A DNA stretch of 40,008 nucleotides from Actinomycetota bacterium (GCA_005787645.1 SYAM01000012.1:1-40008); one strand, 5' to 3'. Counted from the stretch's first letter, positions 14,816 to 23,664 are shown. Notes: generated by a model from the sequence alone, not told the origin. Numbers and translations are program-made.

Positions 14816-15698
14816 CGTCGACGACTATCTCAACGAAGTGCTCGCCATTGCTAAGCCGCTAGCACCTTTGGATATGCCATTGCTCGATGCCCACGGGGCC
14901 ACCCTTGCTAGCGATATCTATGCTGGCGAACGGTTGGTCATCAGGGGCGGCGGCAGAATCCGCTCGACACATATCGGTCTTGCTGCATCGATTGGTCTCG
15001 ATCATTTGCCTACCAGACCGCACCCGCGGGTGGTCGTCATTTCAGCAGGAGAGGATCTCACTGAACCTGGACACGCAATCGATGATCGCCATTCATATGA
15101 GAGCAATTCTTGGTTATTGACTACAGCAGTTCGTGAGGCAGAGGCGATCGGTTACCGCGTGCATACCATTCCCGATACCACAGAGGAGCTTAAGGATCTT
15201 ATTGAAGATCAACTCGTTCGCGCTGACCTTGTAGTCATTAGTAGCGGCCCGCGTTCGGTCGAGATGATGCGTAGCGCTTTGAATAGCTTAGGTGCTATGA
15301 ATGAACGAGAAATCGCAATGTCGCCCTCAGGTCATCACAGTTATGGGTTGATTGGTCCTGATCAGACACCGGTGATTACCCTCCCTTCAGATTCCAAAAG
15401 CGCATATATCTGTTGCGAGATTTTTGTTCGACCAATGATTCGCCAGATGTTAGGCCGTAAGAATCTCTCCCATCGAGTGCTTAGTGCCACTCTTGATGGT
15501 GAAGTCTCAGGTGAATTAAGTTTACGAAATTATTACGATGCCATCATCAGTCATGATAATGAAATCTTGCGAGTTCGCCCTGCAGATGAATCTGCTCGCG
15601 CTGATGCAAATGGTTTGATCGTTGTCGATGAAAAAAGTTCAGTCAAAAGAGGTGGTAGCGAAGTTTCGGTGATCTTGATCGACAGGCGTGCTGATTAA
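14808..15698 (+). CDS. glp: Gephyrin-like (MoeA-related) protein lacking a subdomain
   Basis: 296 residues; ordinary MoeA is about 400. The N-terminal part (VDDYLNEVLAIAKPLAP, then LLDAHGATLASDIY) fits MoeA residues 1-45. The next piece (IGLAASIGLDHLP, then PRVVVISAGEDL) fits MoeA from about residue 160. The intervening segment that normally carries SAMDGYAV and IMTGAP is absent. Catalytic loops are changed: VVISSGPRSVEMM replaces SGGVSVGDYD, and TLPSDSKSAY replaces GLPGNPVSA. Molybdenum insertion is therefore unlikely. Position between galU and rimJ is that of corynebacterial Glp (Rv0994-type), which binds FtsZ and organises division. A structural cell-division role is inferred. The frame is intact, so this is not a pseudogene by frameshift. 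Confidence 0.85.
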   Translation: MISVDDYLNEVLAIAKPLAPLDMPLLDAHGATLASDIYAGERLVIRGGGRIRSTHIGLAASIGLDHLPTRPHPRVVVISAGEDLTEPGHAIDDRHSYESNSWLLTTAVREAEAIGYRVHTIPDTTEELKDLIEDQLVRADLVVISSGPRSVEMMRSALNSLGAMNEREIAMSPSGHHSYGLIGPDQTPVITLPSDSKSAYICCEIFVRPMIRQMLGRKNLSHRVLSATLDGEVSGELSLRNYYDAIISHDNEILRVRPADESARADANGLIVVDEKSSVKRGGSEVSVILIDRRAD

Positions 15699-16229
15699 GT
15701 GGAGTTAACAGCCGGAGATATTCGCCTTCGCCCCATCGGATATAGAGATAAGAAGTGGTGGCAGCGAACTCAGAAAGAGAATGCGCAATGGCTCACACCC
15801 TGGGAGACGACCTTCCCCGAGGGCAGTGGCACCCCACCTGGGTTTCATCGGATGGTCAGGGCTTTCAAAAAGGATGCACGCCTGGGGCGCTCGGAGAATT
15901 ACCTCATCATGGTTGATGGAGTTGCCGTTGGCTTCATTGCCCTTGGTGGGATCTCATACGGTCCAGCCCGCATGGCATTCATTGGTTACTGGATTACGCG
16001 TGAATTTGCTGGCAAAGGGATAGTAACCAAGGCGGTTTTACTCCTGAAGAATCACGCCTTCACTAGCCTGCGCCTTCATCGGATAGAGATAAACGTGCGG
16101 CCCGAGAATCAACCTTCGATTCGTGTTGCCATGAAGTCCGGTTTTGAACTCGAGGGCAAACGTTCGAAGTATCTTCACATTGATGGTGCATGGCGTGATC
16201 ATCTCTGCTTTGTAGCAACACGAGAATAA
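15699..16229 (+). CDS. rimJ: RimJ/RimL-type GNAT N-acetyltransferase
   Basis: 176 residues. A GNAT fold with the acetyl-CoA-binding beta-bulge region FIGYWITREFAGKGIVTKA (the Q/RxxGxG-like loop around 105-110) and the later NQPSIRVAMKSGFELEG helix typical of the RimJ/RimL group. GTG 15699 follows the Glp stop directly, so translation is coupled. It would acetylate the N-terminus of a protein, historically ribosomal protein S5 for RimJ, but the true target in actinobacteria is unknown. Its fixed place between Glp and the Glp membrane partner in many actinobacteria suggests a link with division, still unproven. Confidence 0.88.
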   Translation: MELTAGDIRLRPIGYRDKKWWQRTQKENAQWLTPWETTFPEGSGTPPGFHRMVRAFKKDARLGRSENYLIMVDGVAVGFIALGGISYGPARMAFIGYWITREFAGKGIVTKAVLLLKNHAFTSLRLHRIEINVRPENQPSIRVAMKSGFELEGKRSKYLHIDGAWRDHLCFVATRE

Positions 16230-16243
16230 GAGGCTGTCGCCTC
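16230..16243 (+). other. Short hairpin between rimJ and the membrane gene
   Basis: GAGGC (16230-16234) pairs with GCCTC (16239-16243) around a four-base loop, directly after the rimJ stop. There is no T-run, so it is a weak terminator at most. It could modulate expression of the downstream membrane protein. Confidence 0.3.
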
Positions 16244-16282
16244 CCATATTTGCAGGACCGAGACTCGTATTCTTTTCCCATC

Positions 16283-16972
16283 ATGAGCTCAGGATTGATT
16301 TATTTCGCCGTCATCGCGCTCTGGGTCGCATATTTTCTGCCACGTTGGCTCCGCTCCCATGATGAAGTCTCCGAGAGTAAGAGTTTGGAGCGTTATCGCA
16401 GCGCCATGCATGTGGTCTCTATGAGTTCCTCTCAAACAACATATATGACGCGCGCTGAAATTGTTGAACGTGAAGCGCGAACTCTTCGCAAACGACAGAT
16501 AACGCTCATTGCTCTGGCAATTTTTCTCTTCGCAAATTTTATTTTCGCAATTGCCAACGTAGTTCCATTAAAATCATTGCTGTTGCCAACATCCTTATTG
16601 ATAATTTTTGTAGTGCATGTACGCAGGCAAAAAGTTCAAGATGACGTGACAAAGCGTCGTCGTATGGCTGCGATGAAAGGGAAAAGTTCTCCATATAATT
16701 TTGCAGAAATCACCTATCGCTCGCCAGAGTCTGAGATCAGTAGGTGGATTCCAATAGATCATTCACGAACTGTTACGGTTATTCCCAATAATTCTTGGCA
16801 GCCAAACGATATGCCATTACCTACATACGTCACTGCGCCAAAGGCTCCCACTCGTCCAATGGTAAATAAAGAACCAGGAATTTTTGACCAAGATGCAGAG
16901 GCTGAGGTAGTTACTCCTCAAATTGATGAAGTATTTGATCAAGAGGAGTCCAAGCGCGCGGCAAACGAATAG
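16283..16972 (+). CDS. Membrane protein, probable Glp partner (Rv0996/GlpR-like)
   Basis: 229 residues from the ATG at 16283; a longer frame starts at a TTG at 16250 but lacks family features. One N-terminal helix (LIYFAVIALWVAYFLPRWL) is followed by a charged segment (RSHDEVSESKSLERYRSAMHVVS) that is strongly conserved in the actinobacterial family. Two helices (about 80-110) and a long acidic/Pro-rich cytoplasmic tail follow. The family and the galU-glp-rimJ order match Corynebacterium GlpR, reported as membrane receptor for the gephyrin-like protein. This name is not to be confused with the glycerol repressor. TATTCT lies nine bases before the ATG, so a separate, nearly leaderless promoter is possible. 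Confidence 0.8.
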   Translation: MSSGLIYFAVIALWVAYFLPRWLRSHDEVSESKSLERYRSAMHVVSMSSSQTTYMTRAEIVEREARTLRKRQITLIALAIFLFANFIFAIANVVPLKSLLLPTSLLIIFVVHVRRQKVQDDVTKRRRMAAMKGKSSPYNFAEITYRSPESEISRWIPIDHSRTVTVIPNNSWQPNDMPLPTYVTAPKAPTRPMVNKEPGIFDQDAEAEVVTPQIDEVFDQEESKRAANE

Positions 16973-16978
16973 GTCACG

Positions 16979-18163
16979 ATGGCTGAAGTATTTATTAAGC
17001 AAATTCGGGCATTCACAGTCCGTGGTGGTGGCGCTGATTACCACGATCAGGAAAAAAGTCATTGGATAGATGGTCAGATTTCTACGCCCATGTCCAAATA
17101 CCCGGAATACAGAGCCCAGCGGCGGAGCTTTGGTCTCAACGTCCTTGGATCCCTCGTTGTGGAGATTGAAGCTAGCAATGGTGACGTGGGAGTTGCCGTA
17201 ACCACTGGTGGTGATTTGGGTTGTTGGATAATCGAGAGACACCTTTCTCGCTTTATCGAAGGCAAGAAAGTCACTGAGATTGAGATTATCTGGGATCAGA
17301 TGTTCAATTCGACCCTTTTTTATGGGCGCAAGGGCATTGTCATTAATGCAATCTCGGGCGTTGATTTGGCTCTCTGGGACTTGTTGGGTCGAGTTCGGCA
17401 ATTACCTGTTTATGAACTTCTTGGAGGCCCCGCACATAAGGAGTTGAATTTCTACGCTACCGGTCCACGCCCCGACATTGCGAAGGAATTAGGTTTTATC
17501 GGTGGAAAATTAACGCTTGTTCATAGTCCGGCAGAGGGCGATTCGGGGCTTGCAAAGAATATGAAGTTGCTCAGCGATATGCGGGAGAAAGTAGGAGAGT
17601 CATTCTGGTTAATGTACGACTGTTGGATGAGTTTAACTGTGGAGTATGCCTTACGACTTGCAAACGCTGGAAAAGATTTTGGACTTAAGTGGATCGAAGA
17701 ATGTCTACCGCCTGATGATTATTGGGGTTACGCAGAGCTTCGAGCAAAGGTACCAGCTGGCATGTTAGTGACTACTGGTGAGCATGAAGCAACACTCATG
17801 GGATTTAAGTTACTTCTGGAGATGAATTGCGCTGACATAATCCAACCGGATGTCGGATGGTGTGGTGGTCTGACCGAGCTCGTTCGCATTGCCGATTTAG
17901 CCGATCAATACAGAGTTCCAGTTGTACCGCATGGCTCGTCGGTTTACAGCTACCATTTCGTTATCACGCGGAACAGTACCGAATTCGCTGAATTTCTTAT
18001 GATGGCTCCAAATGCCGATCGCATCGTGCCGATGTTTAATCCGTTATTGATTGGGGAACCGCTCCCAAATCAGGGAAAACTTCATCTAGCCGCTCTGGAT
18101 AAACCTGGATTTGGAGTTGAACTTAATCGAGACTTGAGTTTTCAACGTCCTTTTTCACACTAG
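16979..18163 (+). CDS. rhmD: L-rhamnonate dehydratase
   Basis: 394 residues of the enolase superfamily. The sequence closely matches E. coli RhmD as I remember it: GGGADYHDQ and HWIDGQISTPMSKY at the N-terminus, ISGVDLALWDL, FYATGPRPD, then metal ligands in YDCWMS (Asp), KWIEECLPP (Glu) and TTGEHEA (Glu), the catalytic PHGSSVYS (His), and DKPGFGVELNRD at the end. It converts L-rhamnonate to 2-keto-3-deoxy-L-rhamnonate with Mg2+. No other rhamnose pathway genes are seen, so the partner enzymes must be elsewhere. The ATG follows the membrane gene stop after six bases. The stop shares CTAG with the convergent pmt gene. Confidence 0.92.
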   Translation: MAEVFIKQIRAFTVRGGGADYHDQEKSHWIDGQISTPMSKYPEYRAQRRSFGLNVLGSLVVEIEASNGDVGVAVTTGGDLGCWIIERHLSRFIEGKKVTEIEIIWDQMFNSTLFYGRKGIVINAISGVDLALWDLLGRVRQLPVYELLGGPAHKELNFYATGPRPDIAKELGFIGGKLTLVHSPAEGDSGLAKNMKLLSDMREKVGESFWLMYDCWMSLTVEYALRLANAGKDFGLKWIEECLPPDDYWGYAELRAKVPAGMLVTTGEHEATLMGFKLLLEMNCADIIQPDVGWCGGLTELVRIADLADQYRVPVVPHGSSVYSYHFVITRNSTEFAEFLMMAPNADRIVPMFNPLLIGEPLPNQGKLHLAALDKPGFGVELNRDLSFQRPFSH

Positions 18164-19476
18164 ATCCACGAGTCGAACCACATCAGACTTCGCCAGTAGT
18201 CATAAGAAACTGTCATAGCAAGGAAAATTGGCGAATGGTAGATGAAGTTGATGCCGATTAGAGTAATAAAACTCGCTAGACCAAGCTTCTTTGATTTACG
18301 AGAGAAGCGCGCTGGCAGTCTCTCATTAATCTCTTTGATTGCCGCGACAATGGCCAAAATTATCCAAGGTTGAAAGACAATAGAGTAAAAAGAGAAAGTC
18401 GTTCGCTCTGGGAAGGCAAACCAGGGAAGCAAACCTGCAGTAACTCCCAACAAAATGAGGGAGTGATTCCGGTTACGAAACCAGAGGATTACTAGGAGCA
18501 ATAATGAAATTGCGCCACTCCACCAGAGCAACGGCGTGCCCATTGCTAATACTTCTTGTGAACATTTTCCGCTGCCACATTGCGGAGATTCGTAAAAGAA
18601 TGATGTTGGCCGAATTTGTAACAACCATTGCCACGCTGGAGATTTGTAGTTGTGGCGCGAATCTAGCCCTTGGTGAAAGTCAAGAATCTCAAATTGATAG
18701 TGAATAAATGAGCGAAGTGGAGCGAGAAAGGTCATTCCATTATCTTCGGCCCAAGTGCGACTCCAGCCTCGGGACGATCGAAACCAACCAAACCAACTAA
18801 CGAAGTAAACGAGAAGTGGTACGAGAAATAGTTGGACTTTTCGTAAAAGAATCATCGAGAGTATCTCTCTCGGAGAATTTTTCATCTCCTTCCAAGAGTC
18901 CTCTTTCAACTCCTTAAGAATGAAGAAAATGGCGAAAACGATGATGTAGAAAATTGCATTCCATTTTGTACCCAAGGCAAGACCAAAGAAAATACCCGCA
19001 AATAGGAAACGTCGATCTATCAGAAACCAGGTAGCAATGAGAAGAAAAGTCGTAAGCGTGATATCAAGGAGTGCAGTTCGAGACATCACTAGATTGAGCC
19101 CATCGAAAAGGGCCAAGAGCGCAGCAATGAGCCCATATCCGAGAGCGCCAAAAAGACGCGAAGCAATCTTTGCAATCAGTAATATCGATAACGTTCCCAA
19201 AAGTGCAACAACCACCCGCCAACCAAAGGGATTATCACCAAAAACTTGAATTCCTACTGCAATCATCCATTTACCAACTGGAGGGTGCACGATGAATTCA
19301 GGTTTATTTGCGCTTATCTCGACGCCAAATTTCAATAAGTCTCGAGCGCCATCAACATAGTAGATTTCATCGAATATCAAAGTGTTCGGAGTGCTCAATC
19401 GGAAGAGTCGCATAAAGAGCGCGGCAGCGACTACAGACCAAATCGCTACCGTTCGATTTCCCAGAGCCCGAATCAT
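18160..19476 (-). CDS. pmt: Protein O-mannosyltransferase (GT39/PMT)
   Basis: 438 residues of multi-pass membrane protein. The first loop carries the catalytic Asp-Glu in NTLIFDEIYYVDGARDLL, followed by HPPVGKWMIAVGIQVFG, both PMT hallmarks. About nine to ten helices follow, with KWNAIFYIIVF and a C-terminal YHSPIF segment. It transfers mannose from polyprenyl-phosphate-mannose to Ser/Thr of secreted proteins outside the membrane, as Rv1002c does. It is divergent from rsmI (as in mycobacteria) and convergent on rhmD with overlapping stops. TACGCT lies seven bases upstream of the ATG and no ribosome site is visible. Confidence 0.93.
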   Translation of the reverse strand: MIRALGNRTVAIWSVVAAALFMRLFRLSTPNTLIFDEIYYVDGARDLLKFGVEISANKPEFIVHPPVGKWMIAVGIQVFGDNPFGWRVVVALLGTLSILLIAKIASRLFGALGYGLIAALLALFDGLNLVMSRTALLDITLTTFLLIATWFLIDRRFLFAGIFFGLALGTKWNAIFYIIVFAIFFILKELKEDSWKEMKNSPREILSMILLRKVQLFLVPLLVYFVSWFGWFRSSRGWSRTWAEDNGMTFLAPLRSFIHYQFEILDFHQGLDSRHNYKSPAWQWLLQIRPTSFFYESPQCGSGKCSQEVLAMGTPLLWWSGAISLLLLVILWFRNRNHSLILLGVTAGLLPWFAFPERTTFSFYSIVFQPWIILAIVAAIKEINERLPARFSRKSKKLGLASFITLIGINFIYHSPIFLAMTVSYDYWRSLMWFDSWI

Positions 19477-19483
19477 GCCTAAC

Positions 19484-19489
19484 AGCGTA
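19484..19489 (-). promoter_or_regulatory. Candidate -10 element (TACGCT) of pmt, leaderless layout
   Basis: TACGCT, seven bases, then the pmt ATG at 19476. It is the third identical hexamer seen at this place in the window (also before 1642 and 13896). The 33-base divergent gap to rsmI must also hold its promoter. Confidence 0.45.
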
Positions 19490-19509
19490 GAACCTGGGAG
19501 GATAAGAGC

Positions 19510-20361
19510 GTGAAAAGCGGCGAGTTAATCCTGGCAGGAGCCCCACTAGGTAACCCTGGGGATGCCTCGTTACGACTGCGTCAGGCGCTTACCCAGGCAA
19601 AGATAATTTTCGCTGAAGATACTCGACGACTACGCCACCTAGCCCAGGACCTCGAGATTGCTATAACTGGAGAATTACGCTCCTTCTTTGCAGGTAATGA
19701 GCGTGAGCGACTTAGTGAATTGCGAGCGCTCCTTGAGGCAGGAGAATCAATTCTCCTGATTACTGATGGTGGAATGCCGGGGATAAGCGATCCGGGATAT
19801 CTGGCAATTCAAACTGCCCTTGAACTAAATGCGGATATTGAAGTGCTCCCGGGTCCAAGTGCAGTAACCACCGCACTGGTCTTATCAGGTCTACCCATGG
19901 AGAGATTCCTCTTCGATGGTTTTATCCCTCGAACGTCGAATGCACGACGCGACTATATCGATTCAATAAAAAACCAGCCTCGAACGATTGTGATTTTTGA
20001 GGCCCCACATCGCACCAAGGAACTCATCGGTGATTTATTGGAGATACTGGGCGAGCGCCGACAAGTTGCGCTATGTCGAGAGATGACTAAAAAATATCAG
20101 GAAGTCTTCCGAGGCTCGCTCTATGAGTTGAACCAATGGGTTACCGAGCGAGAGGTGCTTGGTGAAGTCACGATTGTGATTGCTGGCGCAGCGCCTGAAG
20201 AAATAACCTCTCGCGCACCAGATCACATTGCGCACTTGGTGGGCGAACGTGAGCGAGCAGGGATGGACCGGCGCGAAGCCGTGGCCGCAGTGGCGCAGGA
20301 GCTGAATCTACGTAAGCGAGAAGTATTTGATGCTCTAGTCGCCACTAAGATGGGGCAGTGA
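19510..20361 (+). CDS. rsmI: 16S rRNA (cytidine-2'-O)-methyltransferase
   Basis: 283 residues. The SAM-binding opening (LAGAPLGNPGDASLRLRQAL) and AEDTRRLRHL are typical, followed by TDGGMPGISDPGYLAIQ and PGPSAVTTALVLSGLP, and APHRTKELIGDL. It methylates C1402 of 16S rRNA. GTG 19510 has a strong GGGAGGA site seven bases upstream. It is the first gene of the rsmI-metG-tatD-rsmA-ispE run, joined to metG by an overlap of stop and start. Confidence 0.95.
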   Translation: MKSGELILAGAPLGNPGDASLRLRQALTQAKIIFAEDTRRLRHLAQDLEIAITGELRSFFAGNERERLSELRALLEAGESILLITDGGMPGISDPGYLAIQTALELNADIEVLPGPSAVTTALVLSGLPMERFLFDGFIPRTSNARRDYIDSIKNQPRTIVIFEAPHRTKELIGDLLEILGERRQVALCREMTKKYQEVFRGSLYELNQWVTEREVLGEVTIVIAGAAPEEITSRAPDHIAHLVGERERAGMDRREAVAAVAQELNLRKREVFDALVATKMGQ

Positions 20362-21959
20362 TGTCTGAGCAGGGGCAGAAGAATTTCTACCTTACGACGC
20401 CGATTTACTATGTAAATGATGCGCCGCATATTGGCCATGCTTACACCACCGTTGCAGGAGATGTTCTCACTCGTTGGCATAGACAACGAGGTGAAAGGGT
20501 TTGGTTTCTTACTGGGACTGATGAGCATGGTCAGAAAGTGCTGCGTACTGCCGAGGCAAATAATTCAGATCCTCAAGCCTGGGCCGACAAGTTGGTCGAG
20601 AGTGCATGGAAGCCAACCTGGAAATCCTTAAATATCGCTAACGATGATTTTATTAGGACGACCGAGGGTCGCCATATGGAGCGGGTCCAGAATTTCTTGC
20701 AGGGCCTAAAGGATGCCGGACATATATATGAAGGAAAGTATGAAGGCCCCTATTGCGTCGGGTGTGAAGAGTTCAAATTGCCGGGCGATCTTTTACCAGG
20801 GGCAAATGAGAGTGAGAAACTCTGTCCGATTCACTCTCGACCTGTTGAACTCGTCAGCGAGACCAATTGGTTCTTTCGTTTATCTGCTTTTGTTGAGCCT
20901 CTTCTTGCCCATTATCGGGAGAATCCGCAAGCGTGTGAACCTACCAGCGCACGGAATGAGGTAGTTGCTTTCCTTGAGGGGGGCGTATCAGATCTCTCGA
21001 TCTCACGCTCTTCTTTCTCATGGGGTATTCCCGTTCCGTGGGATTCCAAACAAGTTGTCTATGTCTGGTTTGACGCGCTACTAAATTATGCGACCGCGGT
21101 TGGTTTAGGTGATGCTCCTGGTACTCCGGGCGGCGAGGATTTCGCGCATAAGTGGCCAGCAGATGTTCATTTGGTAGGAAAAGACATCCTGCGCTTTCAT
21201 GCAGTCATATGGCCGGCGATGTTGTTGGCTGCAAATTTGCCCGTGCCTAAGAAAGTTTTTGCGCATGGTTGGCTATTGGTCGGTGGCGAGAAGATGAGTA
21301 AGAGCAAACTCACTGGAATCGCGCCCTCCGATATCACTGATTTCTTTGGCGTTGATGCATTTCGTTATTACTTTTTGCGGGCGATTCCATTTGGCACGGA
21401 TGGATCTTTCTCGTGGGAAGATATGGTTGCGCGTTATACGAGTGAATTAGCTAATGATTTCGGAAATCTCGCATCAAGGGCTATTGCGATGGTTGAGAAG
21501 TATTGTGATGGGAAGATTCCATGTGTCGCCAACGAACCAGAACTCGCAGCAGCCGCAGCGCTTGCAACCAAACGGGCCGATGAATCAATTTCTGCATTAG
21601 ATTTTCAGAGCGGGATTCTGGCGATTTTAGAGTTCTGTAAAAGCGTGAATGGGTATGTAACTGAACAAGCTCCCTGGGTCTTAGCAAAAGACCCAGCACG
21701 CAAATCTGAGCTAGATCAAGTTCTTTATGCAACTTGTGAATCACTGCGCATCTTGGCAGTGCTCTTCAATCCAGTGATGCCAGAGACTTCTCAAAAGTTA
21801 TGGCGTGCATTAGGTGCCGACAAGCTTGGCTTGCTCGATGATCAGAGGATCAATGATGTTGCACGCTGGGGACAGCTACCAACAGGTGCACAAACCATCC
21901 GCGGCGAAGTTCTCTTTCCGCGCCTACCTGAGAACACTGGTGAGGAGCTACGCGGGTGA
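20361..21959 (+). CDS. metG: Methionyl-tRNA synthetase
   Basis: 532 residues, class I synthetase. The HIGH motif is APHIGHAY (about 18-25), the KMSKS motif is EKMSKSKLTG. The zinc knuckle has CVGC and CPIH, one CxxC-type and one altered half. The Rossmann core continues to the anticodon domain (DFGNLASRAIAMVEKY, later NPVMPETSQKLWRALGA). It has no C-terminal tRNA-binding extension, as in many actinobacteria. Stop and start overlap with rsmI (TGATG); GTG 20358 is an alternative start that adds one residue. The 3' end overlaps tatD by four bases. Confidence 0.95.
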   Translation: MSEQGQKNFYLTTPIYYVNDAPHIGHAYTTVAGDVLTRWHRQRGERVWFLTGTDEHGQKVLRTAEANNSDPQAWADKLVESAWKPTWKSLNIANDDFIRTTEGRHMERVQNFLQGLKDAGHIYEGKYEGPYCVGCEEFKLPGDLLPGANESEKLCPIHSRPVELVSETNWFFRLSAFVEPLLAHYRENPQACEPTSARNEVVAFLEGGVSDLSISRSSFSWGIPVPWDSKQVVYVWFDALLNYATAVGLGDAPGTPGGEDFAHKWPADVHLVGKDILRFHAVIWPAMLLAANLPVPKKVFAHGWLLVGGEKMSKSKLTGIAPSDITDFFGVDAFRYYFLRAIPFGTDGSFSWEDMVARYTSELANDFGNLASRAIAMVEKYCDGKIPCVANEPELAAAAALATKRADESISALDFQSGILAILEFCKSVNGYVTEQAPWVLAKDPARKSELDQVLYATCESLRILAVLFNPVMPETSQKLWRALGADKLGLLDDQRINDVARWGQLPTGAQTIRGEVLFPRLPENTGEELRG

Positions 21960-22813
21960 GCGATCGCCACAATCGGGATATCGATCGGATTCCAGCGCCA
22001 CTACCTGAGCCGTTACCTGCACCAACGATTGATTCGCACTGTCATCTGGAGTTGATCGCCAATTCTGCACCGGATGCTCCCGAGGTGAAGGCAATACTTG
22101 ATGAAGCAGAATCCGTGGGCATCGAACAGGTGCTGCAAATCGGTTATGACCTAGAGCAATCGCGATGGTCAGTAGGGGTGGCAGAAGCATGGGTCGGCAG
22201 AGCGCTTGCAGCAGTTGCGCTCCACCCGAATGAAGCGCCTATGGTCGATGATCTCGACGAGCAACTTCGCGAGATTGAAAAATTAGCGACCCATCCGAGG
22301 GTGCGGGGAATTGGTGAGACTGGCCTGGATTATTTTCGGACGCCAGAAGAGTTGCGAAGTAAGCAAGAGTTCTCATTCCGCTCTCATATAGCCATCGCAA
22401 AGCGGATGAATAAAGCATTGATAATCCATGATCGCGACGCCCACGAAGATATTTTGCGCGTACTCACAGATGAGGGTGCTCCCGAAAAAGTCATCTTTCA
22501 TTGTTATTCAGGAGATGCAGAGATGGCGCAACGTTGTATCAACGCAGGATATTACTTGTCGTTCTCCGGGACGGTTACATTTAAGAATGCTCCCGAGTTA
22601 CGCGAGGCTCTTTCACTGACACCATTAGAGAATCTACTCGTTGAGACCGATGCCCCATTCTTAGCCCCCGCTCCTTATCGTGGAGCGCTTAACTCACCGG
22701 CGCAGATTGCTCGAACTATTCGCTTTATGGCCGAAGTAGTCAATCGCCCTGTTGAAGAGCTCTGCGATGCAACCAGAGGCAATGCCCTTCGGGTATTTGG
22801 AGATTTCACTTAA
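21956..22813 (+). CDS. tatD: TatD-family metal-dependent hydrolase
   Basis: 285 residues. TIM-barrel metal ligands are seen as DSHCHLEL (His-x-His), then GIGETGLDYFR (Glu), IIHDRDAHEDIL (His), FHCYSGDAEMAQ (His) and LVETDAPFLAP (Asp), which is the TatD set. Proteins of this group act as DNA exonucleases or general phosphodiesterases. The GTG start shares four bases (GTGA) with metG, and the stop overlaps the next start (TAATG). In mycobacteria a resuscitation factor gene (rpfB) lies between tatD and rsmA; here there is none. Confidence 0.93.
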   Translation: MSDRHNRDIDRIPAPLPEPLPAPTIDSHCHLELIANSAPDAPEVKAILDEAESVGIEQVLQIGYDLEQSRWSVGVAEAWVGRALAAVALHPNEAPMVDDLDEQLREIEKLATHPRVRGIGETGLDYFRTPEELRSKQEFSFRSHIAIAKRMNKALIIHDRDAHEDILRVLTDEGAPEKVIFHCYSGDAEMAQRCINAGYYLSFSGTVTFKNAPELREALSLTPLENLLVETDAPFLAPAPYRGALNSPAQIARTIRFMAEVVNRPVEELCDATRGNALRVFGDFT

Positions 22814-23664
22814 TGGAGAGCCTAGGTGCAGCGCAGATTCGTGAATTGGCCGAGCAACTAAATCTGCGCCCATCAAAATCACTTGGACAGAATTTTGTCA
22901 TCGATGGCAATACCTGTCGGAAGATAGTCCGACTATCGGAGGTAAACCAGAATGATGCTGTGTTGGAAATCGGACCTGGCCTGGGTTCACTTACTTTAGT
23001 TTTACTTGCAAACGCGGGCTCGGTGGTTGCGGTTGAAATCGATAAAAGGTTAGCGGAACAACTTCCAAAGACGATTGCAGCGCATGTACCAGAGCGAGCA
23101 TCGAACTTGCACGTCATCAATAAAGATGCGCTCAATATCACCGAGATTCAACCCACTCCCACTGCGTTGGTAGCGAATTTGCCTTACAACGTATCGGTGC
23201 CAGTCTTGCTCCATCTCTTGGAATATTTCCCCACAATCACTCGAGGGATTGTGATGGTTCAAGCGGAGGTCGCCCAGCGGTTGGCAGCGAAACCAGGATC
23301 AAAGGCTTACGGTATTCCGAGCGTGAAGTTGAGATGGTGGGCAGATTCGCAGATTGCTAGCGCAATTTCTCGCGAGGTCTTCTGGCCGGCCCCGCGCGTG
23401 GATTCACTCCTACTCTCGTTTGCACGCCATGAACATAGTGATATTCATAACGAATCGCTCCGCCTGCGCACTTTCGCAATCATCGATAGCGCTTTCGCGC
23501 AACGTCGAAAGATGTTGCGTTCTTCCTTAGGTACTTTCTTGGGCTCTAGTGAGCGCGCTTCCGAACTCTTGATTGCCGCCGGAGTAGACCCAACCGATAG
23601 AGCAGAGAACCTGACACTCGAGGACTTTATTGCGATTGCGCGAGGCATTTCACTCCCAAGTTGA
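22813..23664 (+). CDS. rsmA: 16S rRNA dimethyladenosine transferase
   Basis: 283 residues. The SAM-binding loop EIGPGLGSLT and NLPYNVSVP (motif IV, NLPY) are diagnostic, with SLGQNFVIDGN at the front and FWPAPRVDS plus FAQRRKMLRSSL in the C-terminal half. It dimethylates A1518 and A1519 of 16S rRNA in late 30S assembly (KsgA). The ATG overlaps the tatD stop by one base. It is co-transcribed with ispE, 13 bases further on. Confidence 0.95.
   Translation: MESLGAAQIRELAEQLNLRPSKSLGQNFVIDGNTCRKIVRLSEVNQNDAVLEIGPGLGSLTLVLLANAGSVVAVEIDKRLAEQLPKTIAAHVPERASNLHVINKDALNITEIQPTPTALVANLPYNVSVPVLLHLLEYFPTITRGIVMVQAEVAQRLAAKPGSKAYGIPSVKLRWWADSQIASAISREVFWPAPRVDSLLLSFARHEHSDIHNESLRLRTFAIIDSAFAQRRKMLRSSLGTFLGSSERASELLIAAGVDPTDRAENLTLEDFIAIARGISLPS

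Noticed and set aside
14808..15698. Glp as a frameshifted moeA pseudogene
   Set aside because: The frame is continuous, both ends align with MoeA, and it is overlapped and followed by intact operon genes, which fits an in-frame domain loss and not decay.
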